From G963665545 sp963665545 (GTDB lineage Bacteria; Pseudomonadota; Gammaproteobacteria; Xanthomonadales; SZUA-36), in NCBI GenBank assembly GCA_963665545.2, contig CAXXKZ010000007.1:248001-312000 (forward strand): a stretch of 64,000 nt of DNA, read 5' to 3'. Positions 1 through 7,669 of this stretch are shown piece by piece; the first letter of the stretch is position 1; each line of letters starts with the position of its first letter. The notes beneath the pieces were generated by a model. That model saw only the letters and a list, made by a program, of their open reading frames with translations. It ran no database searches and had not been told where the DNA came from. A program made the translations under genes and the position numbers.

Positions 1-62
1 CACTCGAGTTCAGAAAATGACTTCTGCTCGCAATGCAGCTCACAATAAAGGGGTGAATAGAA

Positions 63-425
63 ATGAAATTATTTTTGGCATTAATGCTGTTATTGCTGAT
101 GTCTGCTGTTCCCGTACTGGGTCAAGCGTATGAACTTAAATTGGATGCCAACGGCTGCCACAAGGACGGCAAGTACGGCAAGTATCATTGTCACGAGGGC
201 GCCCATGCCGGAGAGTCGTTCATCTCCCACAAAGATTATCCTGGCTATGAGCGCCAATCCCTCAAGATTGCACAAATGTCCCTGATTAAAATGAGCTACG
301 CGGGCGTCTGTTTCACGCCTGACAACGACCTGTACAAGCTGCAAAAAAGGTATTGGACTTATCGAACGCTCGACCAATGCCTGAGCGCTGGCGGGCGCAT
401 CGATGGTACAGTCGTAATACATTAG
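63..425 (+). CDS. Small secreted YHCH-motif protein
   Basis: A 120-residue exported protein. Residues 1-22 form a hydrophobic signal peptide ending near VLGQA. Residues 29-44 carry the pattern NGCH followed by KYHCH, the short Cys/His pattern of YHYH/excalibur-type small domains, which probably binds a metal. The remaining two thirds match no family I recognise and hold two further cysteines (near residues 79 and 102). A strong Shine-Dalgarno (AAAGGGG, about 47-53) precedes the ATG, so the start is secure. It stands alone. The function is unknown; extracellular or periplasmic location is inferred from the signal peptide. Confidence 0.75.
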   Translation: MKLFLALMLLLLMSAVPVLGQAYELKLDANGCHKDGKYGKYHCHEGAHAGESFISHKDYPGYERQSLKIAQMSLIKMSYAGVCFTPDNDLYKLQKRYWTYRTLDQCLSAGGRIDGTVVIH

Positions 426-553
426 CGCCAATCAAGGGGCAGCATAGCGGTTTCGACGCATAGCACTCGCATGCGCCCAGCAGGAGCTGTGCCCGCTTCC
501 CGGCGCGCGCCGGACTGTGTCATGATGATCTGTCGAAATTAAGGATTCACCGA

Positions 554-1006
554 ATGCTCCAGTTTGAACCTGCGGGAATAAAGTGGTGGAACAAACCGCT
601 TGTGAAATATCGTGGTCAAGACCTGCCTGCAGAATTGGCGGTCCTTCAAATTGATCTTGAGCCTGAAGAGGCGGGTGTTTGGCTCAATTCCGGGAGCATA
701 AAGACCGGTGTAACCGATCTGGTGAAGATGGAAACAGCCGGTCAAGTAAACACGTATAGAACGCTGAAGGTGGATATTCCTGACCTCGTGAGCAACGCCA
801 TACGAATGCTCTATAAGGTGTCCCGTTTGTCAGAAGGGTGTCCGGATTTGGTCATCTGGAATGAGAGCACACAGGTTTTCCGGTTTGCCAGGGTGAAGTG
901 TCCTCACTGGGATCAAGTTTCCAAAGAACAAATGGGCTTCATGAAGGTCGCAAAAAAATATGGCATAAAATGCAAGGTCGTGGACTGGGAACTCGCCAGA
1001 CCCTGA
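554..1006 (+). CDS. VRR-NUC-like domain protein with altered active site
   Basis: A 150-residue protein. The C-terminal half (about 92-146) follows the VRR-NUC layout: EGCPDLVIW (PD at 97-98), a strand with FARVK (111-115), then an S-x-E-Q helix (Q126) and a final GIKCKVVDWE strand. VRR-NUC is a PD-(D/E)XK nuclease family found in FAN1 and phage enzymes. Normal members have F-x-E-V-K; here the acidic residue is Arg113, so the metal-binding site looks incomplete and the protein may be inactive. The first 90 residues match nothing I recognise. AAGGATT lies 7 nt before the ATG. No phage or restriction genes are adjacent. Confidence 0.6.
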   Translation: MLQFEPAGIKWWNKPLVKYRGQDLPAELAVLQIDLEPEEAGVWLNSGSIKTGVTDLVKMETAGQVNTYRTLKVDIPDLVSNAIRMLYKVSRLSEGCPDLVIWNESTQVFRFARVKCPHWDQVSKEQMGFMKVAKKYGIKCKVVDWELARP

Positions 1007-1036
1007 TCAAGCACAGCCACCATTTAGCGGGTTATC

Positions 1037-2050
1037 ATGAAAAGAAGACAATTCTTGGCCCATGCGAGCACCATTGCCGCCGTGCCCCTGGTGGGCGCCT
1101 GCAGCAAAAACAAACCCGTGGTAGAGATTGATCGCCGACTTCCGGTCGGTCCATTTGACGCCGACTCCACAGCTGAGGAGGTGACCCAGGGCATGGATCT
1201 AAGCGGCAGGGTTGCGCTGGTCACCGGCTGCAATTCTGGTTTGGGTTACGAGACCATGCGGGTACTGGCGCTGCGTGGCGCGCATGTGATCGGCACCGGT
1301 CGCACGCTGGATAAGGCCAGCACCGCATGCGCCAGCGTCCCCGGCCTGACGACCCCCGTGGTTCTTGAGTTATCCAGTTTACGCTCGGCCGTTGATTGTG
1401 CCCGGGCGGTCGGGGCGTTGGGCCTCAAACCCGACATTCTGATTTGCAATGCCGGCATCAATACCTTTGGCGAATTGGAATTGGTCAACGGCATTGAAAG
1501 GATTTTTCTGGTGAATTTTCTTGGCCACTTTGTATTGGTCAATCATCTGTTGCCACTCATGAAGCAGGCCGGGGGCGGGCGAATTGTTCATGTGGGAAGC
1601 CGGTCCGCATACATACAGGCGCCAAAAACAGGTATCGATTTTGATAATCTGCGGGGCGAAAAAAGTTTCGATGCCGGGGAAGCCTACGGTCGATCAAAGT
1701 TGGCCAATGCTCTATTTTCTCTCGAACTGGCAAAGCGCCTCGAGGGTTCCAGTGTTACCTCCAATGCCATTCACCCGGGGCTGGTGAAAACCAATATCGC
1801 CCGCACCGCACCCGCGGTCTTGCGGATCGCATTCGATTTGTTTGGTGGCGTCATAGCCAGAACACTGGCCGAGGGCGCCGCGACCCAGGTTTATGTCGCC
1901 ACCCATGCCATCGTGGAAGGCGTCACCGGCGCCTACTTTGAAGACTGCAACCCGGTGACGGTGAGCGGTGATCATCACATTTTTGACGCGCCGATGGCCG
2001 CCCGCTTATGGGCCACCGCCGAAGACATGGCCAGCGGATATCTGGTTTAA
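1037..2050 (+). CDS. Exported short-chain dehydrogenase/reductase (SDR)
   Basis: A 337-residue NAD(P)-dependent oxidoreductase of the SDR superfamily. The Rossmann motif TGCNSGLG is at 63-70, NAG at 138-140, catalytic Ser near 188, and YxxxK at Tyr217/Lys221. The first 22 residues contain a twin-arginine (KRRQF) and end in a lipobox-like VGAC, suggesting Tat export as a folded, cofactor-loaded lipoprotein; periplasmic SDRs are uncommon but known. The sequence resembles the retinol dehydrogenase/WWOX-like branch, substrate unknown. The stop codon lies 11 nt before a REP hairpin. It is the last gene of its strand group before the Spy/sigma locus. Confidence 0.85.
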   Translation: MKRRQFLAHASTIAAVPLVGACSKNKPVVEIDRRLPVGPFDADSTAEEVTQGMDLSGRVALVTGCNSGLGYETMRVLALRGAHVIGTGRTLDKASTACASVPGLTTPVVLELSSLRSAVDCARAVGALGLKPDILICNAGINTFGELELVNGIERIFLVNFLGHFVLVNHLLPLMKQAGGGRIVHVGSRSAYIQAPKTGIDFDNLRGEKSFDAGEAYGRSKLANALFSLELAKRLEGSSVTSNAIHPGLVKTNIARTAPAVLRIAFDLFGGVIARTLAEGAATQVYVATHAIVEGVTGAYFEDCNPVTVSGDHHIFDAPMAARLWATAEDMASGYLV

Positions 2051-2061
2051 CGCCTGGTCAG

Positions 2062-2134
2062 AGAAGCCTGGGGTCAGAGTAAAGTGCCAGAGCAGAGTGG
2101 TTACTCTGGCACTTTACTCTGACCCCAGGCTTCT
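2062..2134. repeat. REP palindrome, copy 1
   Basis: A perfect 31-bp inverted repeat (2062-2092 and 2104-2134) with an 11-nt loop. The arm contains the family core GGGGTCAGAGTAAAG followed by TGCCAGAG, extended outward here by AGAAGCCT. There is no T-run, so it is not an ordinary intrinsic terminator, though the transcript would fold. The same arm recurs at 5321, 33939, 36079, 62499 and 62838. Confidence 0.95.
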
Positions 2135-2196
2135 TCACAGACTGTCCTATAAATTCCGCTCCGAGGTCACTCATCCTTAAACGGAGGAAACCTCAA

Positions 2197-2640
2197 ATGC
2201 AAAACAAATTCAAATATTTCACGCTCACACTTTTACTTATCTCCTGCGGCCCGCTGCTGGCACAGGAGATACCGGCAGACGCACCGCCCGTAGCCGTGCT
2301 CAAGGTCACGCTCGGTTTATCTGACGATCAGGTGAGTGATATTGGCGCACTCATCCAGGCGCGGGCAGAGGCGATCAAACCGATTGCAGAGGAGGTTAAG
2401 ATGCTGCAGAGACAGTTGGAAGAGGCCGTTGGCAGCGATGCGCCCGACCCTTTGCAAGTGGGCGAACTGGTTCTGGATGTTCATCTGCTTAAGCAAGAGA
2501 TTGGCCAGCAGCAGGAAGAATTCCGGCAGGCATTTCAATTGATATTAACGCCCATGCAGATGGAGCGTGTCGGCCAGATTCATCACATCGCTTTGGCTAT
2601 ACGTGCAGCGCAGGCGCTCGGCCAACTCGGATTGCGTTAG
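2197..2640 (+). CDS. Spy/CpxP-like (LTxxQ) periplasmic protein
   Basis: A 147-residue exported helical protein. Residues 1-22 are a signal peptide; an LISC stretch could alternatively act as a lipobox. The mature part is amphipathic helix and contains LTPMQ (117-121), the hallmark of the Spy/CpxP/heavy-metal-sensor family (CnrX, ZraP), which act in the periplasm as chaperones or sensors. A GGAGGA Shine-Dalgarno precedes the ATG by about 9 nt. The sigma-factor gene begins 12 nt after its stop, followed by a membrane anti-sigma and a second Spy-like protein, which suggests an envelope or metal-stress operon similar in plan to cnrYXH. Function inferred from family and context. Confidence 0.75.
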   Translation: MQNKFKYFTLTLLLISCGPLLAQEIPADAPPVAVLKVTLGLSDDQVSDIGALIQARAEAIKPIAEEVKMLQRQLEEAVGSDAPDPLQVGELVLDVHLLKQEIGQQQEEFRQAFQLILTPMQMERVGQIHHIALAIRAAQALGQLGLR

Positions 2641-2810
2641 TCTATTGCGGCAATGGCTCAAGATGAAACCGAGCACAAACTCGAAGAGCTGCATCCGGAG
2701 AGCTTTGGTTGGGCATTGGCATGCTGCGGACGCAATCGTGGCGAGGCCGAAGAGGTGCTACAGATGACCTACCTCAAGGTGACGTGGTCAAGCTATTTGA
2801 TACAACCCAG

Positions 2811-3689
2811 TTAAGCAACTTTTCTTAATTCTGTCATTTCCATTTCAAACTGATTCGGACTTCTGTAATTGAGGTACGAATGCAGTCTGTAACTGTTATA
2901 AAACATCGATATGTAATCCAGGATATCCTGCTGGGCTTCATAGCGGGTCTGGTAGTGTCGCCAGTGCACCCGTTCCTGCTTCAGGCTGCCGAAGAAGCTC
3001 TCCACAACAGCGTTATCCCAGCAGTCGCCTTTTCGGCTCATGCTGCCTTTGAAGCCATGCGCTTTCAATAATCGCCTGCAAGCTTTACTGGCATATTGGG
3101 ATCCGCGGTCAGAATGGTGGATCAAGCCTGCTTTTGGCCTGCGCAACCAGATCGCCATCGTCAATGCATCACACACCAGCTGTGCGGTCATTCGGCTGCT
3201 CATACTCCAGCCCACAACTTTTCTGGAATATAAATCAATCACAACAGCCAGATACAACCAGCCTTGCTGGGTCCAGACATAGGTGATGTCTGAAGCAAAA
3301 ACCTGGTTGGGTTGCTCAACGTCAAATTGCCGTTCCAATAAATTTTCAAATAACGGCAATTTATGATTGCTGTTGGTGGTCACTTTGAATTTCTTTTTAT
3401 GACGAACTTGAATAACCGCTTCTTTCATCAGGTTCACGGTCTTCGTTCTGCTGATCGGAAAACCCAATGCATTCATCGCTCTTTTCATGCGCCGCCGGCC
3501 ATAGGTATATTGGCTGGCAACGGCTATATCCTTCATCCAGTCCAGCATCTCCTGGTGCTCCGGATCCGCCAGCCTGGCTTCTGTAATTCGCCGATAGTGG
3601 TAATAACCTTGTCGGCTGACACCCAGTACTCGACACATCAGGTCGATTGGCCAGGTCTTCTTGTGTTGGGTGACAAACAAATATTTCAT
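2811..3689 (-). CDS. IS3 transposase OrfB (DDE integrase core)
   Basis: The rve/integrase-core half of the IS3 transposase. An N-terminal HTH_21 region (YYHYRR, TYGRRRM) is followed by DDE residues in ASDITYV (first Asp), HHSDRGSQY (second Asp) and WDNAVVESFFGSLK (Glu), ending with the usual YNSYRLHSYLNYRSP. The independent start is ATG at 3689; the functional product is more likely the OrfAB fusion made by -1 frameshifting at the A7G tract about 30 nt upstream. The frame is intact and the stop falls close to the IS end. Confidence 0.93.
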   Translation of the reverse strand: MKYLFVTQHKKTWPIDLMCRVLGVSRQGYYHYRRITEARLADPEHQEMLDWMKDIAVASQYTYGRRRMKRAMNALGFPISRTKTVNLMKEAVIQVRHKKKFKVTTNSNHKLPLFENLLERQFDVEQPNQVFASDITYVWTQQGWLYLAVVIDLYSRKVVGWSMSSRMTAQLVCDALTMAIWLRRPKAGLIHHSDRGSQYASKACRRLLKAHGFKGSMSRKGDCWDNAVVESFFGSLKQERVHWRHYQTRYEAQQDILDYISMFYNSYRLHSYLNYRSPNQFEMEMTELRKVA

Positions 3690-3979
3690 TTCATTTCTTT
3701 GGCAAAGAAGACCGTCGCTTTTTTTAGGATTTCTTTCTCCATTTTCAGGTTTTTGACCTGCGATCTTAACTTCCGGATTTCTTCCTGTTCCGGGGTGAGT
3801 TTGCCGTTCCCGCGGAAAGATTGCCCACCATCGGCTCGGTGTTCTGAAACCCAACGACCGAGCATATTGCCATTAAGCCCAAGGCTTCTGGCAGCTTCTG
3901 CACGGCTATAACCTTGATCGACTACCAAACTGACTGCATCCAGTTTGAACTCCTTTGAATACTTTTTTCTTCTTCTCAA
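3686..3979 (-). CDS. IS3 transposase OrfA (helix-turn-helix)
   Basis: A 97-residue protein with the HTH_Tnp_1/InsE-type helix-turn-helix in the first 50 residues (KYSKEFKLDAV..., YSRAEAARSLGL) followed by a leucine-zipper coiled coil (EEIRKLRSQVKNLKMEKEIL). It binds the IS ends and, alone, usually represses transposition. Near its end the tract AAAAAAAG (minus strand, 3725 to 3718) would allow a -1 frameshift, converting ILKKAT to ILKKSDG and joining it to OrfB. Confidence 0.93.
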   Translation of the reverse strand: MRRRKKYSKEFKLDAVSLVVDQGYSRAEAARSLGLNGNMLGRWVSEHRADGGQSFRGNGKLTPEQEEIRKLRSQVKNLKMEKEILKKATVFFAKEMK

Positions 3980-4493
3980 TTTACTTCTCCCAGTTAAATA
4001 AATTATCTCTTAACTGGGTTGTACAATCTATTGGACCACTTCAAGGTTCTTGACGGCAGCGCAGAGTTTGGCGGTCGATCAAGTTACCGAACCTGGCTGT
4101 TCGGCGTGATCCGACTGACGGCTTTGCAGAGACGGCGCACTTTCGCAGTTCGCAAAAGGCTTCGCAGTTTGTTCATGGAACAGAGTGAATCATTCTCCAC
4201 AGGTTCAGATTGGGATTCAGATTCGGGTTCGGACCTGGGTTCGGACCTGGGTTTGAAATTGGGTTCGAAATTGGGTCCGGAGTCGACGCTGGAAAATTCG
4301 CTACGTTCGAAGCGGCTGATTCTGGCCTTGTATGGACTCTCGCAGCGGCAAAGTGAAGTCCTGCAATTGGTTTTCTATCACGAGATGACCATCGAGGAAT
4401 CTGCAAAGGTAATGCAGATATCTTTGGGCAGCGCACGCACTCACTATGCAAGAGGTAAAAGTAACCTGGCGCGCCTTCTCAAGGAAACTGATG

Positions 4494-4904
4494 ATGAGTA
4501 ATCCGTACAACGACAACGGCACCGATGAAGGAATAAGTTCTGACTTCGGGCGGCTGCGAGAAATCGAGCGCAATGCGGTGCCCTCATTCGCACGTCTGGC
4601 AAAATCTCCAACAGTTTCCCCAACACACCAGGTGTGGCTGCAATCCGCGCGCGTGGCAGCGGTTGCAGGTGCCGTGCTTGTGTCGGTGATGGTCCTGCTG
4701 GTTTCCAATGGCCGCAACAGCTCTATGGATTCTGGGAACCAAACGGCGCAAGTGTGGGATGACAGCCAATGGGCACTGGCTTACGAGATGCCCACTGATT
4801 TCCTGCTCGAAGCACCGCAGTATGAATTTGCCGGCACAACGCCGCAATTCAAACTCCTGATCCCTTCATACGAAATTCTGGAGGAAATGACCGATGAAAA
4901 TTAG
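4494..4904 (+). CDS. Putative membrane-anchored anti-sigma factor
   Basis: A 136-residue protein with a charged cytoplasmic N-terminal part (1-45), one transmembrane segment (about 50-70, VAAVAGAVLVSVMVLLV) and a short periplasmic part. This is the expected topology of an anti-sigma partner for the disrupted ECF sigma factor. The start (ATG 4491 or 4494) overlaps the sigma stop, with AAGGAA 4-7 nt upstream, indicating coupled translation. Its own stop overlaps the ATG of the following Spy-like gene. No anti-sigma domain motif is recognisable, so the call rests on position, size and topology. Confidence 0.6.
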   Translation: MSNPYNDNGTDEGISSDFGRLREIERNAVPSFARLAKSPTVSPTHQVWLQSARVAAVAGAVLVSVMVLLVSNGRNSSMDSGNQTAQVWDDSQWALAYEMPTDFLLEAPQYEFAGTTPQFKLLIPSYEILEEMTDEN

Positions 4905-5313
4905 AATACTCTTTGCTTTGACAATCGCGGCGCTGGTCGTATCTCCGTTGTCTGCCTTTGGGCCGCAACAAAATGACCCCATCAAACAACTGCTTTTCCC
5001 GCCGGACCTGATTATGAAGCACCGAGCGGAATTGGAATTGGACGATCAGCAACAGGTCATTCTGAAGACCGAGTTGCAGCGCACTCAAGCGGCTGTCTTC
5101 GATTTGCGGTGGCAAATGAAAGACGAGGCTCAGAGTCTCGCCAGGCTGTTGAAGATGACGCCGGTTGACGAAACTGAGCTGCTTGCTCAGGCCGACAAGG
5201 TCATGGCGCTTGAACACCAGATTAAGCGAACTCACCTGACCTTACTCGCGCGCCTGAAAAACATGCTCTCGGAACAGCAAATCGAGATGCTTCAGGCGCT
5301 CCGCGAGCCTTGA
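4894..5313 (+). CDS. Spy/CpxP-like periplasmic sensor or chaperone
   Basis: A 139-residue exported helical protein: signal peptide 1-21 (ending SAFG), then long amphipathic helices with the spacing of the Spy/CpxP/CnrX superfamily (LELDDQQQ, then LSEQQIEML near the end). A GGAGG Shine-Dalgarno at 4880-4884 precedes the ATG, which overlaps the previous stop. In cnr-type systems the periplasmic CnrX senses metal and controls release of the sigma factor by the membrane anti-sigma; this gene is in the matching position. Function inferred. A REP hairpin starts 8 nt after the stop. Confidence 0.7.
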   Translation: MKIRILFALTIAALVVSPLSAFGPQQNDPIKQLLFPPDLIMKHRAELELDDQQQVILKTELQRTQAAVFDLRWQMKDEAQSLARLLKMTPVDETELLAQADKVMALEHQIKRTHLTLLARLKNMLSEQQIEMLQALREP

Positions 5314-5320
5314 TAAGCTC

Positions 5321-5372
5321 GGGGTCAGAGTAAAGTGCCAGAGTGGTTACTCTGGCACTTTACTCTGACCCC
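5321..5372. repeat. REP palindrome, copy 2
   Basis: A perfect 23-bp inverted repeat (5321-5343 / 5350-5372) with loop TGGTTA, same core as copy 1. The right arm is followed by AGGCTTCT, as in copy 1. It lies between the convergent 3' ends of the Spy-like gene and the NTF2-like gene. Confidence 0.95.
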
Positions 5373-5387
5373 AGGCTTCTTTGGTTG

Positions 5388-5915
5388 CTAGGGTAGCGGC
5401 TGCTCCGGCGTTTCCTCACTCCAGGCCAGCGCCGCGCATTTCCAGGTATGGTTTTGCTTGATGAGTTGATAGGCGTTGACCCCCCTGGCGACGATTTCAC
5501 CCTCATTGAACACCGCTTCGTAGGTATCGAACACCTGCGCGACCTCACCAAACCGGTGGACCTTCATACCCAGTGAATGTTCGCGCAGCGACCAGATGCC
5601 GTCTGCTTCGAAGCCCGCTACAAACCGTTCGATGAAATCGTCGACATCGACAAGCTCGAACCCCGCCGCAGTCGACCATGCAATCCGGGCACCCGGGTGC
5701 ATTAACTGCCGCAGCCGATTGCCATCCAGGGACTCACCCCGATCGAATTTGATGGCCTGGTACATTTTAGTGACAAAATCGCGGATGGCGGGGTCATCTG
5801 CCGGAGCGGTGCCAATAGCGGCAGGCATCGAGCCCTTAACGCTCGCAACCGCGCCGGCTGCTGCTGCCATGGCGGTGTAATGCAGCACGCGCCGGCGGGA
5901 GAGTCTAGCGGTCAT
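5388..5915 (-). CDS. Tat-exported SnoaL/NTF2-like protein
   Basis: A 175-residue protein. The N-terminus has a twin-arginine signal (SRRRVLHYTAM followed by an Ala-rich stretch). The mature part has the cone-fold layout of SnoaL/NTF2-like proteins: an initial helix (IRDFVTKMYQAI), MHPGARIAW, then VDVDDFIERF and several beta strands ending with the WKCAALAWSEE strand. Such proteins can be isomerases, hydrolases or binding proteins, and no catalytic pair can be assigned. Its start overlaps by 11 nt the stop of the upstream sterol-desaturase gene, so the two are co-transcribed. Confidence 0.7.
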   Translation of the reverse strand: MTARLSRRRVLHYTAMAAAAGAVASVKGSMPAAIGTAPADDPAIRDFVTKMYQAIKFDRGESLDGNRLRQLMHPGARIAWSTAAGFELVDVDDFIERFVAGFEADGIWSLREHSLGMKVHRFGEVAQVFDTYEAVFNEGEIVARGVNAYQLIKQNHTWKCAALAWSEETPEQPLP

Positions 5916-6852
5916 ATGACGCCGCTCCTGCCTCTGCTTGGGAAAGAGTGGCCAGGGTGCCAGGGCCTTCCCGGTAACCCGTGAACGGGCGGATTAACTG
6001 GCCCCAAATCGAGGCCGGCACTGCCGTTTTATTGCCGATATCGTAGGGACGCTTGTTGGGCCGGTAGTGGGTGCCCAGTAACACGTCGTAGACCATCAGG
6101 TTTTCGCCGTAATTGGCGTCGCTTTCTTCGGTCTGCGGCGAATGGTGCCAGCGGTGCACGCCGGGCGTGTTGAACAACCAGTCAAGCAACCCGAAACGCA
6201 TCTCGATGTTGCAGTGCGACAGCACGCCGATGAACATCGTGATGCAGGTGAACAGAAACATCAGGCCGGCTGGCGCACCCAACAACAGCGGCAGCGGTAG
6301 CGCGAGCACAATGGTCTCAATCACATCGATGAGGTGGAAGCGGCCGGTATTGAGCCAGTACAAGCTCGGAGCGCTGTGATGCATGGCGTGGAAGCGCCAC
6401 AACAATGGAACCTTGTGCGACAGGCGATGCGCGGTATAGGCGCCGATCTCCGCGACCAACAGCAATAAAACAAATTGTGCCGCCAGCGGCCATTGCACAG
6501 GCCACAAGGCAAAACCGCTCAGTGTGGCGGAAACCAAAACCAGCTTGGCAATCAGCACGATAACGCCGGCCTCAACCAGTGCCCCCAGCACAAAGTAGCT
6601 GGTGAAAGTATGGAACAGATCGTTGGCCACCTGGCCGTCATTGGCGTTCCACGACGGATCGTGAGGCATCAAGCGTTCCAGCAGGGCAATGGTGGCAACC
6701 AGGCCGAAGTACACCAGCAACAAGGTCAAAACAGGATCCATCCCTGCAGCCAAACCCCGCAGTACCGCCAGCATGCTGCCGATGAGCATTGCGGGCCAGA
6801 GAATCCAGGATATAATATATCGACCACTTCGCGTTTGTGTGTCATTTGCCAT
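5905..6852 (-). CDS. Sterol desaturase/fatty acid hydroxylase family protein
   Basis: A 315-residue integral-membrane di-iron hydroxylase. It has four to five hydrophobic segments and the diagnostic histidine clusters HRLSH, HAMHH and HRWHH plus NTGRFH. The family (ERG3/ERG25, carotenoid hydroxylase, alkylglycerol monooxygenase) uses oxygen and two irons to hydroxylate or desaturate lipids; the substrate cannot be told. It is co-transcribed with the exported NTF2-like protein and divergent from a TetR regulator that probably controls both. Confidence 0.88.
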   Translation of the reverse strand: MANDTQTRSGRYIISWILWPAMLIGSMLAVLRGLAAGMDPVLTLLLVYFGLVATIALLERLMPHDPSWNANDGQVANDLFHTFTSYFVLGALVEAGVIVLIAKLVLVSATLSGFALWPVQWPLAAQFVLLLLVAEIGAYTAHRLSHKVPLLWRFHAMHHSAPSLYWLNTGRFHLIDVIETIVLALPLPLLLGAPAGLMFLFTCITMFIGVLSHCNIEMRFGLLDWLFNTPGVHRWHHSPQTEESDANYGENLMVYDVLLGTHYRPNKRPYDIGNKTAVPASIWGQLIRPFTGYREGPGTLATLSQAEAGAASYDR

Positions 6853-6895
6853 GTCATTTAGTCCACGTCATTGTGCCTCGGGCACTGAATAATTC

Positions 6896-6952
6896 GTGAT
6901 AGTTATAGATTCATTGACGCCTTAATGCAAGTAATTGATGCTTTTCTATCAC
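6896..6952. promoter_or_regulatory. Possible TetR operator half-sites in divergent intergenic region
   Basis: The 157-bp region between the sterol-desaturase start and the TetR start contains GTGATAG (6896-6902) and its inverted partner CTATCAC (6946-6952), plus a palindrome around 6872-6884 (GTGCCTCGGGCAC). One or both could be operators. The arms are far apart, so confidence is low. Confidence 0.3.
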
Positions 6953-7009
6953 TTTGAGTCAAATTCGAGTAATCTTTTATCTGCTGCACCTTTGGAAAGA
7001 GACCCAAGC

Positions 7010-7669
7010 ATGCCAACAAGTGCAAGAAAACTGGAGCAGAAGCCAGCAAAGACCGTTTCATTACGCCAGCGCCAGACTCAACTGGGCAGGGATGCGATCA
7101 TAGAAAGCGCCACCGCCTTGTTTCTCGAAAACGGTTACCAAAAAACCACCATTCAAAATATTGCCGATGCCTCGGGCGTCGGTCCGGCGACCGTGTTCCG
7201 GCATTTCAGTTCAAAATTGGGTGTATTTGTCGCCATTGCACATCGGGATATAGACGCGGTGTTTTCTGCCATGGATGAGGTCGTCCAAGACCCGCCCGAG
7301 GACGTCGCAGAGGCGATGGTCGAATTGTTACTCGCAGCGCTTTCGTTCACGCAAAAACCGGTATCACAAATTCCCGCCCACCAACGCTTTTGGCTGCTAT
7401 TTCCCACCGGCGACCAGGAACTCGACAGATTCGTCGAATGGGCCGATGAGAAAGCACGGCGTTTGATCCTGGCCCTGCTGGCCCGCTTTCAGGCTGCGGA
7501 TCAGGTCCCGAAAAACATGGACCTTCCCTGCATGGCGGAAATCCTGTTCCAGGTGTTTAATGCCAACTACATTGCCTGGAACCTCGACCACAGCGTGGAA
7601 TTGCCGCTGATTCAGGACAAGCTGAGACGCCAGATCCCGCTGGTCTTTCAAGGCTGGCAGTGTGGATAA
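7010..7669 (+). CDS. TetR-family transcriptional regulator
   Basis: About 219 residues from ATG 7010, chosen because the basic lead (ARKLEQKPAKT) begins there and AAAGAGAC lies upstream; an in-frame start at 6935 would add a non-conserved stretch. The N-terminal HTH is typical: RDAIIESATALFLENGY, TIQNIADASGV and TVFRHFSSK. The C-terminal ligand-binding domain is variable. It is divergent from the sterol-desaturase operon and overlaps by 8 nt the following CehA-type gene, so it may regulate both. Confidence 0.88.
   Translation: MPTSARKLEQKPAKTVSLRQRQTQLGRDAIIESATALFLENGYQKTTIQNIADASGVGPATVFRHFSSKLGVFVAIAHRDIDAVFSAMDEVVQDPPEDVAEAMVELLLAALSFTQKPVSQIPAHQRFWLLFPTGDQELDRFVEWADEKARRLILALLARFQAADQVPKNMDLPCMAEILFQVFNANYIAWNLDHSVELPLIQDKLRRQIPLVFQGWQCG

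Larger units (their letters stand above)
2780..4043 (-). mobile_element. IS3-family insertion sequence, complete
   Basis: A 1264-bp element. Its ends start TGACGTGGTC (left) and TGAAGTGGTCC (right, reverse complement), and both share TTGxxCAACCCAGTTAA about 20 nt inward. It is flanked by a direct repeat AGG (2777-2779 and 4044-4046), a 3-bp duplication typical of IS3. It carries overlapping orfA and orfB on the minus strand with an A7G slippery tract. Insertion separates regions 2 and 4 of an ECF sigma factor. Ends, duplication and frames are intact, so the insertion looks recent and possibly still active. Confidence 0.93.
2653..4501 (+). pseudogene. ECF sigma factor gene split by an IS3 element
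   Basis: The 5' part (2653-2779) encodes region 2 of an ECF sigma factor (AEEVLQMTYLKV); the 3' part (from 4047) resumes with LDGSAEF, RTWLFGV and a complete region 4 helix-turn-helix (LSQRQSEVLQLVFYHEMTI...). Removing the IS (2780-4043) and one AGG duplication restores an uninterrupted 193-residue frame, with V43 formed across the join. As it stands the 5' fragment stops inside the IS at 2812-2814 after 53 codons. The linker between regions 2 and 4 carries a repetitive SDLGSDLG/LGSKLG stretch from 12-bp tandem repeats (about 4215-4280). Translation is coupled to the anti-sigma gene by an ATGATGAGTAA overlap. Confidence 0.88.

Noticed and set aside
2062..2134. Ordinary rho-independent terminator
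   Set aside because: No T-run follows the stem, and the same sequence recurs in and between genes in both orientations with a RAYT remnant, so REP is the better call.
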